Notes under the pieces: model-generated
What the model was told of the DNA's origin: nothing
Database searches by the model: none
The model's input: only the letters and a program-made list of their open reading frames with translations
Shown: positions 16,978 to 25,341 of the stretch, piece after piece
Position numbering within the stretch: position 1 is the first letter of the stretch
Layout of the letters: the number at the start of each line of letters is the position of its first letter
DNA from: Deltaproteobacteria bacterium
GTDB lineage: Bacteria > Desulfobacterota > Binatia > UBA12015
NCBI GenBank assembly: GCA_029262355.1
Contig: JAJCZO010000211.1
Span: forward strand, 1 to 35,058
Length of the DNA stretch: 35,058 nucleotides
Direction of reading: 5' to 3'
Program-made: the position numbers and the translations under genes

Positions 16978-18147
16978 TTGCCCGACTCCGACCAATCGAG
17001 TACGGCTTCAGGCAGAGGAGTCCCTCCCCTGAAGACCCCAGCCCCAGCCGCGGCCCGAGTCGGCCCCTTTCTCGTCGTCGTCCTCGGCTCGCTCTTGGTC
17101 GGCTGCTCCGACGCACCGAGCATGAGCTGCGCCGAACCCGCTGCCAGCTGCACCGTCGGTGAGGCCGCCACCGAGATCGGACGGTTCGCGGGGACGACGT
17201 CGGAGGCCCAGGGGTGGACGAACGAGCCCGTCGGGGAGCTGGTACGACGGCATTTCAACTCGGTCACCAGCCAGAACGAATTGAAGTGGGGGCGGCTCGT
17301 CCGTTCCCCCGGCGTCTACGATTTCGCCCACGCCGACGAGACCGTGGCCTTCGCCCAGCAACACGGCCTGCGCATGCGCGGCCACGTCCTCTTCTGGCAC
17401 CGCCTCAACGGCCCGCCCGCCTGGCTCGACGCGGAGCTCGACACCGGAGACCCGGAAGCGCGGCTCAGGGAACTCATCCGCGAGCACGCCCACGCCGTCG
17501 TGGGACGATACAAAGGCCGAATCCACACCTGGGACGTCGTAAACGAGCCGCTCGCAATCCTCTCCGACCACGTCGATCCGGAGAGCATCTTCTTCCAGAC
17601 CTTTGCGCGGTACGAGGACTTCCTCGACCTCGCCTTCCAGTCGGCGCGTGAAGCGGACCCCGAGGCGAAGCTCTTTCTGAACGAGATCTTCGCGAGCGTC
17701 AGTCAGGCGAGCTTCGACGGACTCTACGCGCTCGTGCGAGGCATGATCGAACGCGGAACACCGATCGACGGTGTCGGCTTCCAGGGCCATTTCATCCTGT
17801 CACTACCGGAGCGCGAGCAGCTCCAGGAGCGCCTGCAGGCATTCGCCGATCTCGGGCTGATCGTCGAGATCACCGAACTCGACGTCTCGATCAGCCTACT
17901 GACCGACTCTTCGAATCCGCTCGCAGCGCAGGCCGAGGTCTATCGCGACGTGTTCGCGGCCTGCCACGCCGTGAGTGCGTGCGCCGGGATCACCACTTGG
18001 AACTCGCACGACGGCGCCACGTGGCTCGATCGCGACGCGGGGTTCGCCCCGCTCGGCCCCCACGCACCGACCCTTTTCGACGAAGAGCTGCAGCCCAAAC
18101 CCTCGTATACCGCGGCCCGCGACGCTCTTCTCCGACCGGACGGGTAG
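16978..18147 (+). CDS. GH10 family endo-1,4-beta-xylanase, lipoprotein
   Basis: 389 residues counted from a TTG at 16978; no ATG lies before the signal sequence and no strong ribosome site is seen, so the start is uncertain. A lipoprotein signal (FLVVVLGSLLVGC) ends at a lipobox Cys. The rest is a GH10 barrel: FNSVTSQNELKWGRL, GHVLFWH, HTWDVVNEP with the acid/base Glu, VGFQGHF, VEITELDVS with the nucleophile Glu, TTWNSHDGATWL, and a terminal PKPSYTAARDALL. It cleaves internal beta-1,4-xylan bonds at the cell surface. It stands alone rather than in a visible polysaccharide-utilisation locus; a TonB-dependent receptor and an SSS symporter are within 5 kb but not in its operon. Confidence 0.9.
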   Translation: MPDSDQSSTASGRGVPPLKTPAPAAARVGPFLVVVLGSLLVGCSDAPSMSCAEPAASCTVGEAATEIGRFAGTTSEAQGWTNEPVGELVRRHFNSVTSQNELKWGRLVRSPGVYDFAHADETVAFAQQHGLRMRGHVLFWHRLNGPPAWLDAELDTGDPEARLRELIREHAHAVVGRYKGRIHTWDVVNEPLAILSDHVDPESIFFQTFARYEDFLDLAFQSAREADPEAKLFLNEIFASVSQASFDGLYALVRGMIERGTPIDGVGFQGHFILSLPEREQLQERLQAFADLGLIVEITELDVSISLLTDSSNPLAAQAEVYRDVFAACHAVSACAGITTWNSHDGATWLDRDAGFAPLGPHAPTLFDEELQPKPSYTAARDALLRPDG

Positions 18148-18181
18148 CGGCCGGGCTTCGAAGCAGCGAAGCCCGGCCGCT
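18146..18181. terminator. Strong hairpin between convergent genes
   Basis: AGCGGCCGGGCTTCG and its exact inverse CGAAGCCCGGCCGCT form a 15-bp perfect stem with a six-base loop (AAGCAG), starting within the xylanase stop codon. No T-run follows on either strand. Position between two convergent genes suggests a bidirectional terminator or transcript-end stabiliser. Confidence 0.6.
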
Positions 18182-18212
18182 CTGCGAGCAGAAGCAGACG
18201 ACGGTGCGGCGC

Positions 18213-18554
18213 CTACTTGACGACCGGCGCCCACGCGTCTCCGTCGCAAGCGATCACATTCGCGAGATCGCCCCCGACGAAGCTCGGGACGGCGCAACCC
18301 ACCAATCCGTTCGAATCCAGAAGGATGAACCCGGGGTGGTTGTTCAACCCGAAGCACACGCACATGGCCTTCGGCCTCAGCTTCTCGAGTGCCGCTGCCT
18401 CCGTGACCGCGTGCTTCGCGAGCTGCCTACTGAACCGCTTTTCGTCATTGACGTCCGCGCACGCCACGCTGGCGCTGAAAGCGAAACCCACGGCAACGGC
18501 CGCGAGAACCATCTTCGTCGCGAGGCGGCGATCGTTTCTGGTGACTGTATTCAT
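18213..18554 (-). CDS. Small secreted Cys-containing protein of unknown function
   Basis: 113 residues. AAGGAG six bases upstream of the ATG supports the start. The signal peptide (KMVLAAVAVGFAFSASVACA) ends before DVNDEKRF. The mature ~80-residue domain begins with a helix (RQLAKHAVTEAAALEKL), then has MCVCFG, a hydrophobic strand (GFILLDSNGLVGC) and a terminal ACDGDAWAPVVK, with four Cys that could form two disulfides. It would be exported to the periplasm or beyond. I do not recognise the family. It is convergent with the xylanase gene and lies 141 bases downstream of the OsmC gene on the same strand. Confidence 0.6.
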   Translation of the reverse strand: MNTVTRNDRRLATKMVLAAVAVGFAFSASVACADVNDEKRFSRQLAKHAVTEAAALEKLRPKAMCVCFGLNNHPGFILLDSNGLVGCAVPSFVGGDLANVIACDGDAWAPVVK

Positions 18555-18695
18555 GGTCTTCTCCTTCGGTATCGGGGCTATGGTTGAAGAGATCGGGGCG
18601 ACGGCGCCGCACCGAGACGGCTCGGGCGCCGCTCTCGTCGGACACGAGTGGTGTGTCCGACGCGGTTGAAGGTGAGTCGCGAAGCGCTTTCTGCG

Positions 18696-19217
18696 TCAGA
18701 CAGCTTTCAGGCGCACGGGGACCGCCTTGCGAAGCGTCTGCAGGACCACGCAGGAATGCTCGGCGGCCCGCAGCAAGTGCTCGCGGATCCGGGGAGGCGT
18801 TCCGTCGGCGAGCCCGAGTTCGACCTGGACCGTCATACGTTGGAAGCCAACCGGCACCTCCTTGCCGACGAGCAGGGTGCCGCGCACGTCGACCTCTGCG
18901 GTCGCGCGGACGGAGAGCGCGGTGATCTCGGCCTTCAAGTGCTCTGCGATCACGCGAAGCGTCGAGTCGAGGCAGCTCGCGAGCGCCGCGCAGAGGAGGT
19001 CGCCGGGAACCGGACCGTCGCTCTCGCCGCCGACGGCCGAGTGGAGCGCCAAGGGATAGGGACCGCTGGCCTCGGGGCCCATGGTTACGGCGGTGTGGAG
19101 CGGGTCGTCCAGCCGCCACGCGGTCTGTGCGACGTCGGTCACCCAGGCGCTCGCGGGCTCCTCGCGGTAGAGCTGGAACAGGGGTTTCTGGCGTTCTGCG
19201 ATGCCTGGTGTGAGCAT
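18696..19217 (-). CDS. OsmC-family protein
   Basis: 173 residues; AGGAG six bases before the ATG. The two family Cys positions are present: ALASCLDSTLRVIA at the start of the long helix, and AAEHSCVVLQTLRKAVPV near the C-terminus. Between them are the beta strands (VRATAEVDVRGTLL, QRMTVQVELGL) of the OsmC/Ohr fold. Proteins of this family reduce organic hydroperoxides or act as thiol-dependent stress proteins. The N-terminal half is typical of the YhfA/OsmC-like branch rather than classic Ohr. It lies 81 bases downstream of the alpha/beta-hydrolase fusion gene and may share its transcript. Confidence 0.75.
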   Translation of the reverse strand: MLTPGIAERQKPLFQLYREEPASAWVTDVAQTAWRLDDPLHTAVTMGPEASGPYPLALHSAVGGESDGPVPGDLLCAALASCLDSTLRVIAEHLKAEITALSVRATAEVDVRGTLLVGKEVPVGFQRMTVQVELGLADGTPPRIREHLLRAAEHSCVVLQTLRKAVPVRLKAV

Positions 19218-19298
19218 GGTCGACTCCTGGTTTCGGAGGGCGTCTTTGCCCTCGTCCCCAAGGCGCCAGAACCGACCTGGCAGGGAGCTACAGACGCT

Positions 19299-20672
19299 CT
19301 AGCGGACGTCCCAGCGAGCCCCCTCCGGCGCCTGGTAGCTGCAAAACGTCCCCGTCGTCACGGCCTGATTCAGGTGCGCCCCGGCCGCAGGGAGGCTCTG
19401 GGAGATCTTCTCGATGCTCGAGCGCAGCCGCGCGGTCACGGCCTTGCGGGCCCGTTCCGAGGTCGCGTCGAGCTCGCGCCGCCGACCGCCGAGGCCCACG
19501 GCCGCCCGCACCTCACGGGCGAGAGCGTCGCGCTCCTCGCGGAGTTCCTGGGCGCGATCGCCTTCCGCCTCGGCGAGTTCCGCCTCCAACGTGCGGAGCC
19601 GCGCGCGATAGGCGCCGAGGGCTTCCTCGTCGAGCAGAGGATCGTCGGATCGGCCCAATGGGCCAGCCACATCCGCGCCGGCCCAGAGCGCATCCGCAGG
19701 GATCTCCTGGTCGGGATTCGACAGGAGCATCGCAAGGTCCGACAAGCCACGCGCATGCTTCAGGTGAATCGTCTCGGCTCCGAAGGTGAGCGTCCAGACG
19801 TCACCGGCGCGGGCGAGAACGTGCCCCCGTCCGGTGCTCGGCGTGCGCGCGCCCGAATTCGCCTTGCCGCAAAATTCGAGAATCGCGCCAACGACAGTGT
19901 CCGGGTCGCCCGCCCAGGGAACATGCGCGTTCCCTTCGAGCGGCTGGAGGGTTGCGTTGGGGAGCGTCGCCGCCATCTCGCGACCAGCGGCGAAGGCGAT
20001 CGTCTGGTCGCCCTTGCGATGAAGCACCAGCGTTGGAGTCCTGACCGAGCGTGCCAGTTCCGAGACATCGGCCTTGAAGGTCAGCTGCATCAGTGAGGCA
20101 GCCATCTCCTTGGTCGCCGAGTTTCGGTTGACCCTGCTCATCTCCTTGCGTTGTTCGGTGTCCAGCTCCGGATCGAACAAGTCCGTGAGCATCTTGGCCC
20201 CCATGCCCCAGTGGGCACGAACCATCTGAGTGAGCGCCTCTTGTATCGCCGGCGGGGCTACGTCGGCTCCGCGGAGGTAGCTTCCGAAGAGCACGAGCTT
20301 GTCGACACGGTCCGGATGACGGGACGCGAAGGCGAGGGCGGCGGGGCATGCGCAGGTGAGGCCGAAGATCGAGAGGTGGTCGAGCGCGAGGTGATCGACC
20401 AGCGCGGCGAAGGTCGCGGCTTCGTCCGCGGGTTCCACCCGGCTTCGGTTACGGTCGCTCAGGCCCGAGCCCAGTCGATCATAGCGGTAGATGGTGAAGT
20501 GCTCCCCGAGCGCCTCGAAGAACCTTCGCAACCCCGGTTGCTTCCAGTCCTCCTCGACGTGGCTGACCCACCACGCGGAGAAGACGAGAGGTGGGCCGCT
20601 TCCATGAACGGCGTATGCGACTCGTTGGCCAGTCGGATCTTCGAAGAACCGGATCGTGGGATCGGCGGGCAC
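19299..20672 (-). CDS. Alpha/beta-hydrolase-fold protein fused to regulatory-type C-terminal module
   Basis: 457 residues from a GTG. Residues 1-270 are an alpha/beta-hydrolase fold: VAYAVHGSGPPLVF, YRYDRLGSGLSDR, VLHRKGD with acid Asp222, and GNAHVPWAGD with His250. The nucleophile elbow, normally GxSxG, reads GLTCA (residues 104-108), so the Ser is Thr106 and the flanking Gly is lost. Residues 285-457 form a second unit: a GDVWTLTFGAETIHLKHARG strand region, then a long coiled coil (AYRARLRTLEAELAEAEGD...), GLGGRRREL, SERARKAVTARLRSSIEKI, and TGTFCSY near the end. I know this module from C-termini of large bacterial signalling and regulatory proteins. The enzyme part may therefore be a ligand sensor rather than a hydrolase. 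Confidence 0.65.
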   Translation of the reverse strand: MPADPTIRFFEDPTGQRVAYAVHGSGPPLVFSAWWVSHVEEDWKQPGLRRFFEALGEHFTIYRYDRLGSGLSDRNRSRVEPADEAATFAALVDHLALDHLSIFGLTCACPAALAFASRHPDRVDKLVLFGSYLRGADVAPPAIQEALTQMVRAHWGMGAKMLTDLFDPELDTEQRKEMSRVNRNSATKEMAASLMQLTFKADVSELARSVRTPTLVLHRKGDQTIAFAAGREMAATLPNATLQPLEGNAHVPWAGDPDTVVGAILEFCGKANSGARTPSTGRGHVLARAGDVWTLTFGAETIHLKHARGLSDLAMLLSNPDQEIPADALWAGADVAGPLGRSDDPLLDEEALGAYRARLRTLEAELAEAEGDRAQELREERDALAREVRAAVGLGGRRRELDATSERARKAVTARLRSSIEKISQSLPAAGAHLNQAVTTGTFCSYQAPEGARWDVR

Positions 20673-20972
20673 GAGGGGTAATCATACTCCCCCGGGCCGT
20701 CTCGGCAAAGATGGACGCCGTCGGACGGAGCGCTCCAGGTGACCGATCGGTTCGGGCCGCGGACCCAAGGCATGCAATCGTGGGTGGCTTCCCTCCGCCC
20801 TCCTGCGCAGCAGAGCCGCACCGGCGGCGGCGGCGAATTGCTCGAGTGGCGCTCCCACACGACGGTTGCGTTGCGCTGGCCGTGTTCGGATCCAGACCAC
20901 AGTTGGTTGACTACGAGAACCTCCCGGAACATGAGTTACGCCGTGTAATCCCCAATCTGGAGGGTACTTCCC
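20673..20972. other. Divergent intergenic region before the TonB-dependent receptor
   Basis: 300 bases between the divergent hydrolase-fusion and receptor genes, presumably holding both promoters. Short frames here lack recognisable content. I see no clear -35/-10 pair, Fur-type box or riboswitch-like structure. Confidence 0.4.
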
Positions 20973-23465
20973 ATGACGATCCGCATCGGCGCCTTCGGCA
21001 TCCTCGCTTGCTGGCTCTCGCTCTCGCTCTGGCCGAGCATCGCGGTCGGACAGGACCAGGGTGGACCCGGCTTCGTCGAGAGCATCGAAACCGAGAGCGA
21101 TCCGGCCACCGGCATCGACATGGAAGAGGACGCGGTCGAGGCACAGGCCGAGCAGATCGAGTCGACCGGCACACCACCCACCGGTCTGTCGAGACGGCGA
21201 GCCAAGCAGGTCGAAGAGATCGTCGTGAGCGCACGGCGGCGCGCGGAGCTGCTCGAAGACACGCCGATCTCCGTCACGGCCGTGAGCGCGGACACTCTAG
21301 TCGCAGCCCAGGTCACGACGCTACCCAACCTCCAATACCTCGTTCCGAACCTGCAAATTTCACAGGGCCGAGGCGGCACCGGTGGCTCGCTGCGCATCCG
21401 CGGCGTCGGCCCCACCGAATCCGGCAACCCCGGCGTCGGGACCTACATCGACGGCATCTTCCTGCAGAACGGCAGCGCAGAGCTCCTCAACGTGGTCGAC
21501 GTGCAGCAGGTCGAGGTTCTCCGCGGACCGCAGGGTACCTTGTTCGGCAAGAATACGCTCGGCGGCGCGGTGAACTTCACGACCGTGGCACCGTCCGACG
21601 AGCTCACCGGCTCCGCCTGGCTTCGCGCCGGAAGCTTCGGCACCGTCGAAACGCGCGCGATGATCAGCGCGCCGGTCAAGATCGGCGTCCTCGAGGACAA
21701 GGTCTTCACCCGTTGGTCTTTCGCCTCCGCGAATTCGGACGGGTACACGTACAACTCGGGGCTCGACCAGTACCACAACAACCGCAGCGCCCTGTGGTTC
21801 CTGGGCAAGGTGCGCGTTCTTCCGGTCGACGATCTCGAGATCAACGTGAATGCGAACTACTTCCAGAACAAGACCAATGGCGCCGGCGGACGCTGTGTGG
21901 AAGTGCAGGAAGCAGATCCGTCGATCCGGAGCCTCCTTCTCATCGCGAACCCTAATTTCTTCGAGAAGTGCAACGCGACGAAGCCACTCGAGTTCCGCAC
22001 CTTCTCCCAGATGCTCTATCAAGACACGAACTATGGCTTGTGGGGCAACGTCCAGTACGAGGTCGGCGAGGTCGGCGTCTTCGATGAGCTGAACGTGAAG
22101 CTGCTCGGCTCGTGGCGTCAGGCCAAGAACCGCACCCGCGAAGACATCGACCTCACCGAAGATCTCATCATCGAACTCACCAACATCAACATCGGCGACG
22201 TCCAGGGCGAGCCATCGAGGACGACCTCGAGCCTAGTCGAGGGACAGGTGTTCGGAACAGCGCTCGACGGTGACATCAGCTTCATAGGCGGCGGGTTCGC
22301 GAGCTGGGAGGACAACACCCTGGCGAACATCGTCCGAACGAACCCACCCACGCTCGACTTCGTCGGCGGTTTCACCGTCGGTCCTGTCGAGCGGAACGAG
22401 AGCGACTGGGCCTTCTACGGCCAGGCAACCTGGAGCCTGCTGGAATGGCTGAGCCTCACCGGGGGAATCCGGTACACGAGCGAGACGCGCGGAGTCACCC
22501 GCTCGACCATCTTCCCGCTCGGGGAGAGCCCCGCCGCCACCGCTCCGGTCGTCACTTCGGCGGGCTCCGACAGCAAGGACTTCACACAGTGGACGCCGAT
22601 GGGCAGCCTGCAACTCCTCGCCCCCGAGGATCTCCTCGACAGCATGTCACTCGACCACCTGATGGGCTACTTCACGTATGCCAAGGGCTTCTCGAGTGGC
22701 GGCTTCAACGCAGTAGTCGGGAGCACGGGCGAGGTCGGAGGCCTGATCCCCTTCGACCCGTCCACGCTCGACAACTTCGAGATTGGGTTCAAGACCATCG
22801 GGTTCGAACAGCGCGCGACTCTCAACATCGCGCTCTTCTACATGGACTACCAGGACATCCAGGTGACGCAGTCTCAGACCGTCTTCGTACCGGGCCAGGA
22901 GCTCCCGGAGAACGTGCGCCTCATCGTGAACGCTTCATCGGCGACGATGAGAGGCATCGAAGCAGAGCTCATGACGCGCCCGATCGACGGCCTATTGATC
23001 ACGGGGAACATCGGCCTGCTCGACTCCGAGTTCGGCGACTTCCCGGACATCTCCGCACTGGATGCCGTCAGCGAGATCAATCGCCAGGGTGAGACCTTCA
23101 ACCAGGTCCCCGAGTTCACGAGCTACCTGGCGGCGCAGTACTCGTTCGCGATCGACGTCGGGCCGACCTGGCTCGACGGGTGGCTGACGCCGCGCATCGA
23201 TTGGTACTACCAAACCAAGGTCCACAATGTTCAGCCGGAGGACCCCTCCGGACACGTCCCCGGCTACAATCTCCTGAACGCTCGCCTGTCGTACGACTTC
23301 CTCGACGATCGCGCGCAGGTCGCGCTCTGGGGCCGGAACCTGGCGGACGCCGAGTACTTCAACACGAGCGGCGGCACCACGGGCACCTTCGGGTACTCCA
23401 CCCAGTACTTCGGCCCCCCGATCTCGTGGGGCGGGGAAATCAGCTACCGCTTCTCGGCCGGCTGA
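20973..23465 (+). CDS. TonB-dependent outer-membrane receptor
   Basis: 830 residues; GGAGG lies nine bases before the ATG. A Sec signal (ILACWLSLSLWPSIAVG) is followed by an acidic ~50-residue extension and a TonB-box-like VEEIVVSARRR. The plug domain shows TPISVTAVSADTL, LRIRGVG, GTYIDGIF, and VEVLRGPQGTLFGKNTLGGA with VNFTT. The barrel follows with alternating aromatic strands, ending in the family C-terminal strand GGEISYRFSAG. Such receptors import scarce large solutes (siderophores, cobalamin, plant-derived or aromatic compounds, oligosaccharides) using TonB energy. The substrate cannot be read. No transport partner adjoins it, so it stands alone, convergent with the sulfotransferase. 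Confidence 0.9.
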   Translation: MTIRIGAFGILACWLSLSLWPSIAVGQDQGGPGFVESIETESDPATGIDMEEDAVEAQAEQIESTGTPPTGLSRRRAKQVEEIVVSARRRAELLEDTPISVTAVSADTLVAAQVTTLPNLQYLVPNLQISQGRGGTGGSLRIRGVGPTESGNPGVGTYIDGIFLQNGSAELLNVVDVQQVEVLRGPQGTLFGKNTLGGAVNFTTVAPSDELTGSAWLRAGSFGTVETRAMISAPVKIGVLEDKVFTRWSFASANSDGYTYNSGLDQYHNNRSALWFLGKVRVLPVDDLEINVNANYFQNKTNGAGGRCVEVQEADPSIRSLLLIANPNFFEKCNATKPLEFRTFSQMLYQDTNYGLWGNVQYEVGEVGVFDELNVKLLGSWRQAKNRTREDIDLTEDLIIELTNINIGDVQGEPSRTTSSLVEGQVFGTALDGDISFIGGGFASWEDNTLANIVRTNPPTLDFVGGFTVGPVERNESDWAFYGQATWSLLEWLSLTGGIRYTSETRGVTRSTIFPLGESPAATAPVVTSAGSDSKDFTQWTPMGSLQLLAPEDLLDSMSLDHLMGYFTYAKGFSSGGFNAVVGSTGEVGGLIPFDPSTLDNFEIGFKTIGFEQRATLNIALFYMDYQDIQVTQSQTVFVPGQELPENVRLIVNASSATMRGIEAELMTRPIDGLLITGNIGLLDSEFGDFPDISALDAVSEINRQGETFNQVPEFTSYLAAQYSFAIDVGPTWLDGWLTPRIDWYYQTKVHNVQPEDPSGHVPGYNLLNARLSYDFLDDRAQVALWGRNLADAEYFNTSGGTTGTFGYSTQYFGPPISWGGEISYRFSAG

Positions 23466-23596
23466 CCCGGAGCCTTCCCACCACGGGGATCGTCTTCGCC
23501 CCAGAGATCCAGACGCAGTCGGCCCAAAGCGCCGCTGGCCGTGGCACTCGGGCTCGAGCGCAACGGATCCGACGTCACCCGCGCCAAAGTCCGGGC

Positions 23597-24466
23597 TCAG
23601 AGATCTGCGTAACCGAGCTTTCTGGACAACGCGTTCACGCGTCTCCGCAGAGGCGTGCCGATCCGGTCGACCGGAACGCTTCGTCCAGCCCCGACACGCG
23701 CGCACGTGACACGACCGGACTCGTGGATCTTGTCGTCGCCGCCACCTGCATCGTGCGACATGGAGAATGCGCGTCGGATCGCCTCCGGTTCGGGCGCGAC
23801 GCCGAGGAACTCGAACGCGCGCCCCAACGTCTCCTCGGGCGAAGTTACGAGATCCTCGTACCGCAGCCGGTGGCAAAGAGACGCGTTGCGGAGCTCGAAA
23901 CGCAGGATCTCACTCGTCTTGTCCGCCCAGTTCGCAGCCATCGCCTCGACAAGGTTGTCGGGGCGTTGGCGTACGTGATCCGAGAGCTCCTCCATGAAGC
24001 CATTGCGACTGGCATCCAGGCACGAACTCACGACATCGAGGCAGCTGCGGTGTAGGCAGAGGTAGCGCCCATCGGGATACGTGTGCGTCAGCGCTTCGAG
24101 ATACCGCAGGTTCTCCGGGGACTTCTCACACCAGACCCGCTTTCCCTTGGCCACGGTGTAGCGCTCCAGGATGCCGTCGATCACCGCCCGGACCTCGCGA
24201 AGAGTCTCGCGAACGTGGTGGTTCGAGTCCTTGGGCACGTCGACGGTCACGGTGCGCGACAACGTGACGTAAAGGTCGTAGGCGAGTCGGCCCAGGCGTA
24301 GCTCACCGGGGCTCGCCACCTCGTGATGCGCGTCCAGGAGCCAGCGCAGCAGCGTCGAACCCGACCGCTCGCACGACAGAACGAAGGCCGGCTGGGCTCG
24401 CGCTTCCGTACCCACCCGACCGGCTGCCGGCAGAGCGGACGCCCCACCGGAGACGGCCTCGATCAC
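23597..24466 (-). CDS. PAPS-dependent sulfotransferase
   Basis: 289 residues from a GTG. The 5'-phosphosulfate-binding loop is CERSGSTLLRWLL near residue 32, preceded by a hydrophobic strand (PAFVLS). The 3'-phosphate-binding region is CLHRSCLDVVSSCLDA, and VWCEKSPENLRYLEAL and LRYEDLVTSPEETLGRAFEF are the other usual family segments. It transfers sulfate from PAPS to a hydroxyl or amine. The start overlaps the stop of the DUF6065-like gene (GTGA), so the two are coupled. Their position beside the radical SAM and oxygenase genes suggests tailoring of the peptide product, which would be unusual; sulfation of another small molecule is the alternative. Confidence 0.8.
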   Translation of the reverse strand: MIEAVSGGASALPAAGRVGTEARAQPAFVLSCERSGSTLLRWLLDAHHEVASPGELRLGRLAYDLYVTLSRTVTVDVPKDSNHHVRETLREVRAVIDGILERYTVAKGKRVWCEKSPENLRYLEALTHTYPDGRYLCLHRSCLDVVSSCLDASRNGFMEELSDHVRQRPDNLVEAMAANWADKTSEILRFELRNASLCHRLRYEDLVTSPEETLGRAFEFLGVAPEPEAIRRAFSMSHDAGGGDDKIHESGRVTCARVGAGRSVPVDRIGTPLRRRVNALSRKLGYADL

Positions 24467-25329
24467 GCGCCCGCCCGCCGCACGCGGGCGCGGCGACGCA
24501 CCTCCCGCTTGTACGCACCGATCTCCTCCGCCCCCGCGTGGCGCAATCGGAGAGCCGCTTCCAGAGCCTCCCAGTCAGCACCGTCCAACGCATCCAATCC
24601 CTTCTCCACCTCCAGCGAATCGAGAGCCTGCTCCTGGTAGGCTTCTCGCGGGACGGGTTGGATCTGATACAGGGGCACGCTCGACCGAAACCGTATCGCC
24701 TCGTCCGTCTTGCGAAGCCGCAGCGGCGTCACGAGGGGCCCGAACCACCAGTCGGTCTCGAGCAGTCCGTCGAGAACGTCATATCGCGGGTCGCGGGGGT
24801 GATTCGCGAGCGGCCGCACGAGCGAGCACCAACCTGGTCGGGTGCGTGCCAACAGACCGGTCCAGACCTGCACGATCCCGGGCTCGGGCCCACGCCCGAG
24901 AAACGGCGGCGCGCCCATGGCACGCAGAGACGCCGGGGCGTTCTGCGCGTAGTCCCTCGAGAAGCCAGGCAGCAGAACGGCCTCGAGTTCCTGCCAATCA
25001 TCTCCGAGTCCCACCTTCCAGTAGACGAGATCTCCGTCCCACAGAAGGCTGAAGTCGATCGGCGAGAACACGTACCAGCCGAAGCTCGAAGCGGTCGTGA
25101 ACGGCTCGCAGAACCGGACCGCTCGAATCGTTGCCGTCCCGGAAAGTCCGGAGTCAGCGCGACGCGGCGACGGCGCGTCGCGGAAGAGCTGGCGGAACCG
25201 AACCAACGGCTCTTGGGCATCCCCGGCGCACGGCCCCTCCCCCACCCGGCTCGCGCTCGCCTCGCTGGCGTCAACGCTCATGTTCGCCGGAGCCTGGGCC
25301 GATAGATCAGCCGAATCGGAGATCGTCAT
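24463..25329 (-). CDS. DUF6065-like protein
   Basis: 288 residues from the ATG at 25329, which has GAGGAG six bases upstream. The longer open frame above it is antisense to the hydroxylase gene and is rejected. Residues 1-60 are low-complexity and acidic. After that come RFCEPFTTASSFGWYVFSP, FSLLWDG, a middle VWTGLLARTRPGWCSLVRPL, then LETDWWFGPLVTPLRL and VPLYQIQPVPREAY. The order (Gly-Trp plus W-x-G strand, TxPGW, GxxETDWW, then a P-hydrophobic-QxxPV end) is what I recall of DUF6065 proteins, which occur beside hydroxylases and other tailoring genes but have no settled function. It is divergent from the hydroxylase and shares the CATG start with it. Confidence 0.5.
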   Translation of the reverse strand: MTISDSADLSAQAPANMSVDASEASASRVGEGPCAGDAQEPLVRFRQLFRDAPSPRRADSGLSGTATIRAVRFCEPFTTASSFGWYVFSPIDFSLLWDGDLVYWKVGLGDDWQELEAVLLPGFSRDYAQNAPASLRAMGAPPFLGRGPEPGIVQVWTGLLARTRPGWCSLVRPLANHPRDPRYDVLDGLLETDWWFGPLVTPLRLRKTDEAIRFRSSVPLYQIQPVPREAYQEQALDSLEVEKGLDALDGADWEALEAALRLRHAGAEEIGAYKREVRRRARVRRAGA

Positions 25330-25341
25330 GACCAACTCCTC
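25318..25341. promoter_or_regulatory. Overlapping divergent start codons with two ribosome binding sites
   Basis: The plus-strand ATG at 25328 and the minus-strand ATG at 25329 share the palindrome CATG. GGAGA (25318-25322) sits five bases before the plus start, and CTCCTC (25336-25341, GAGGAG on the minus strand) six bases before the minus start. Each ribosome site therefore lies inside the other gene's coding sequence, and both promoters must do so as well. Confidence 0.7.

Noticed and set aside
18648..20096. 482-codon plus-strand frame opposite the OsmC and hydrolase-fusion genes
   Set aside because: It crosses two genes supported by motifs and ribosome sites on the other strand and shows no domain.
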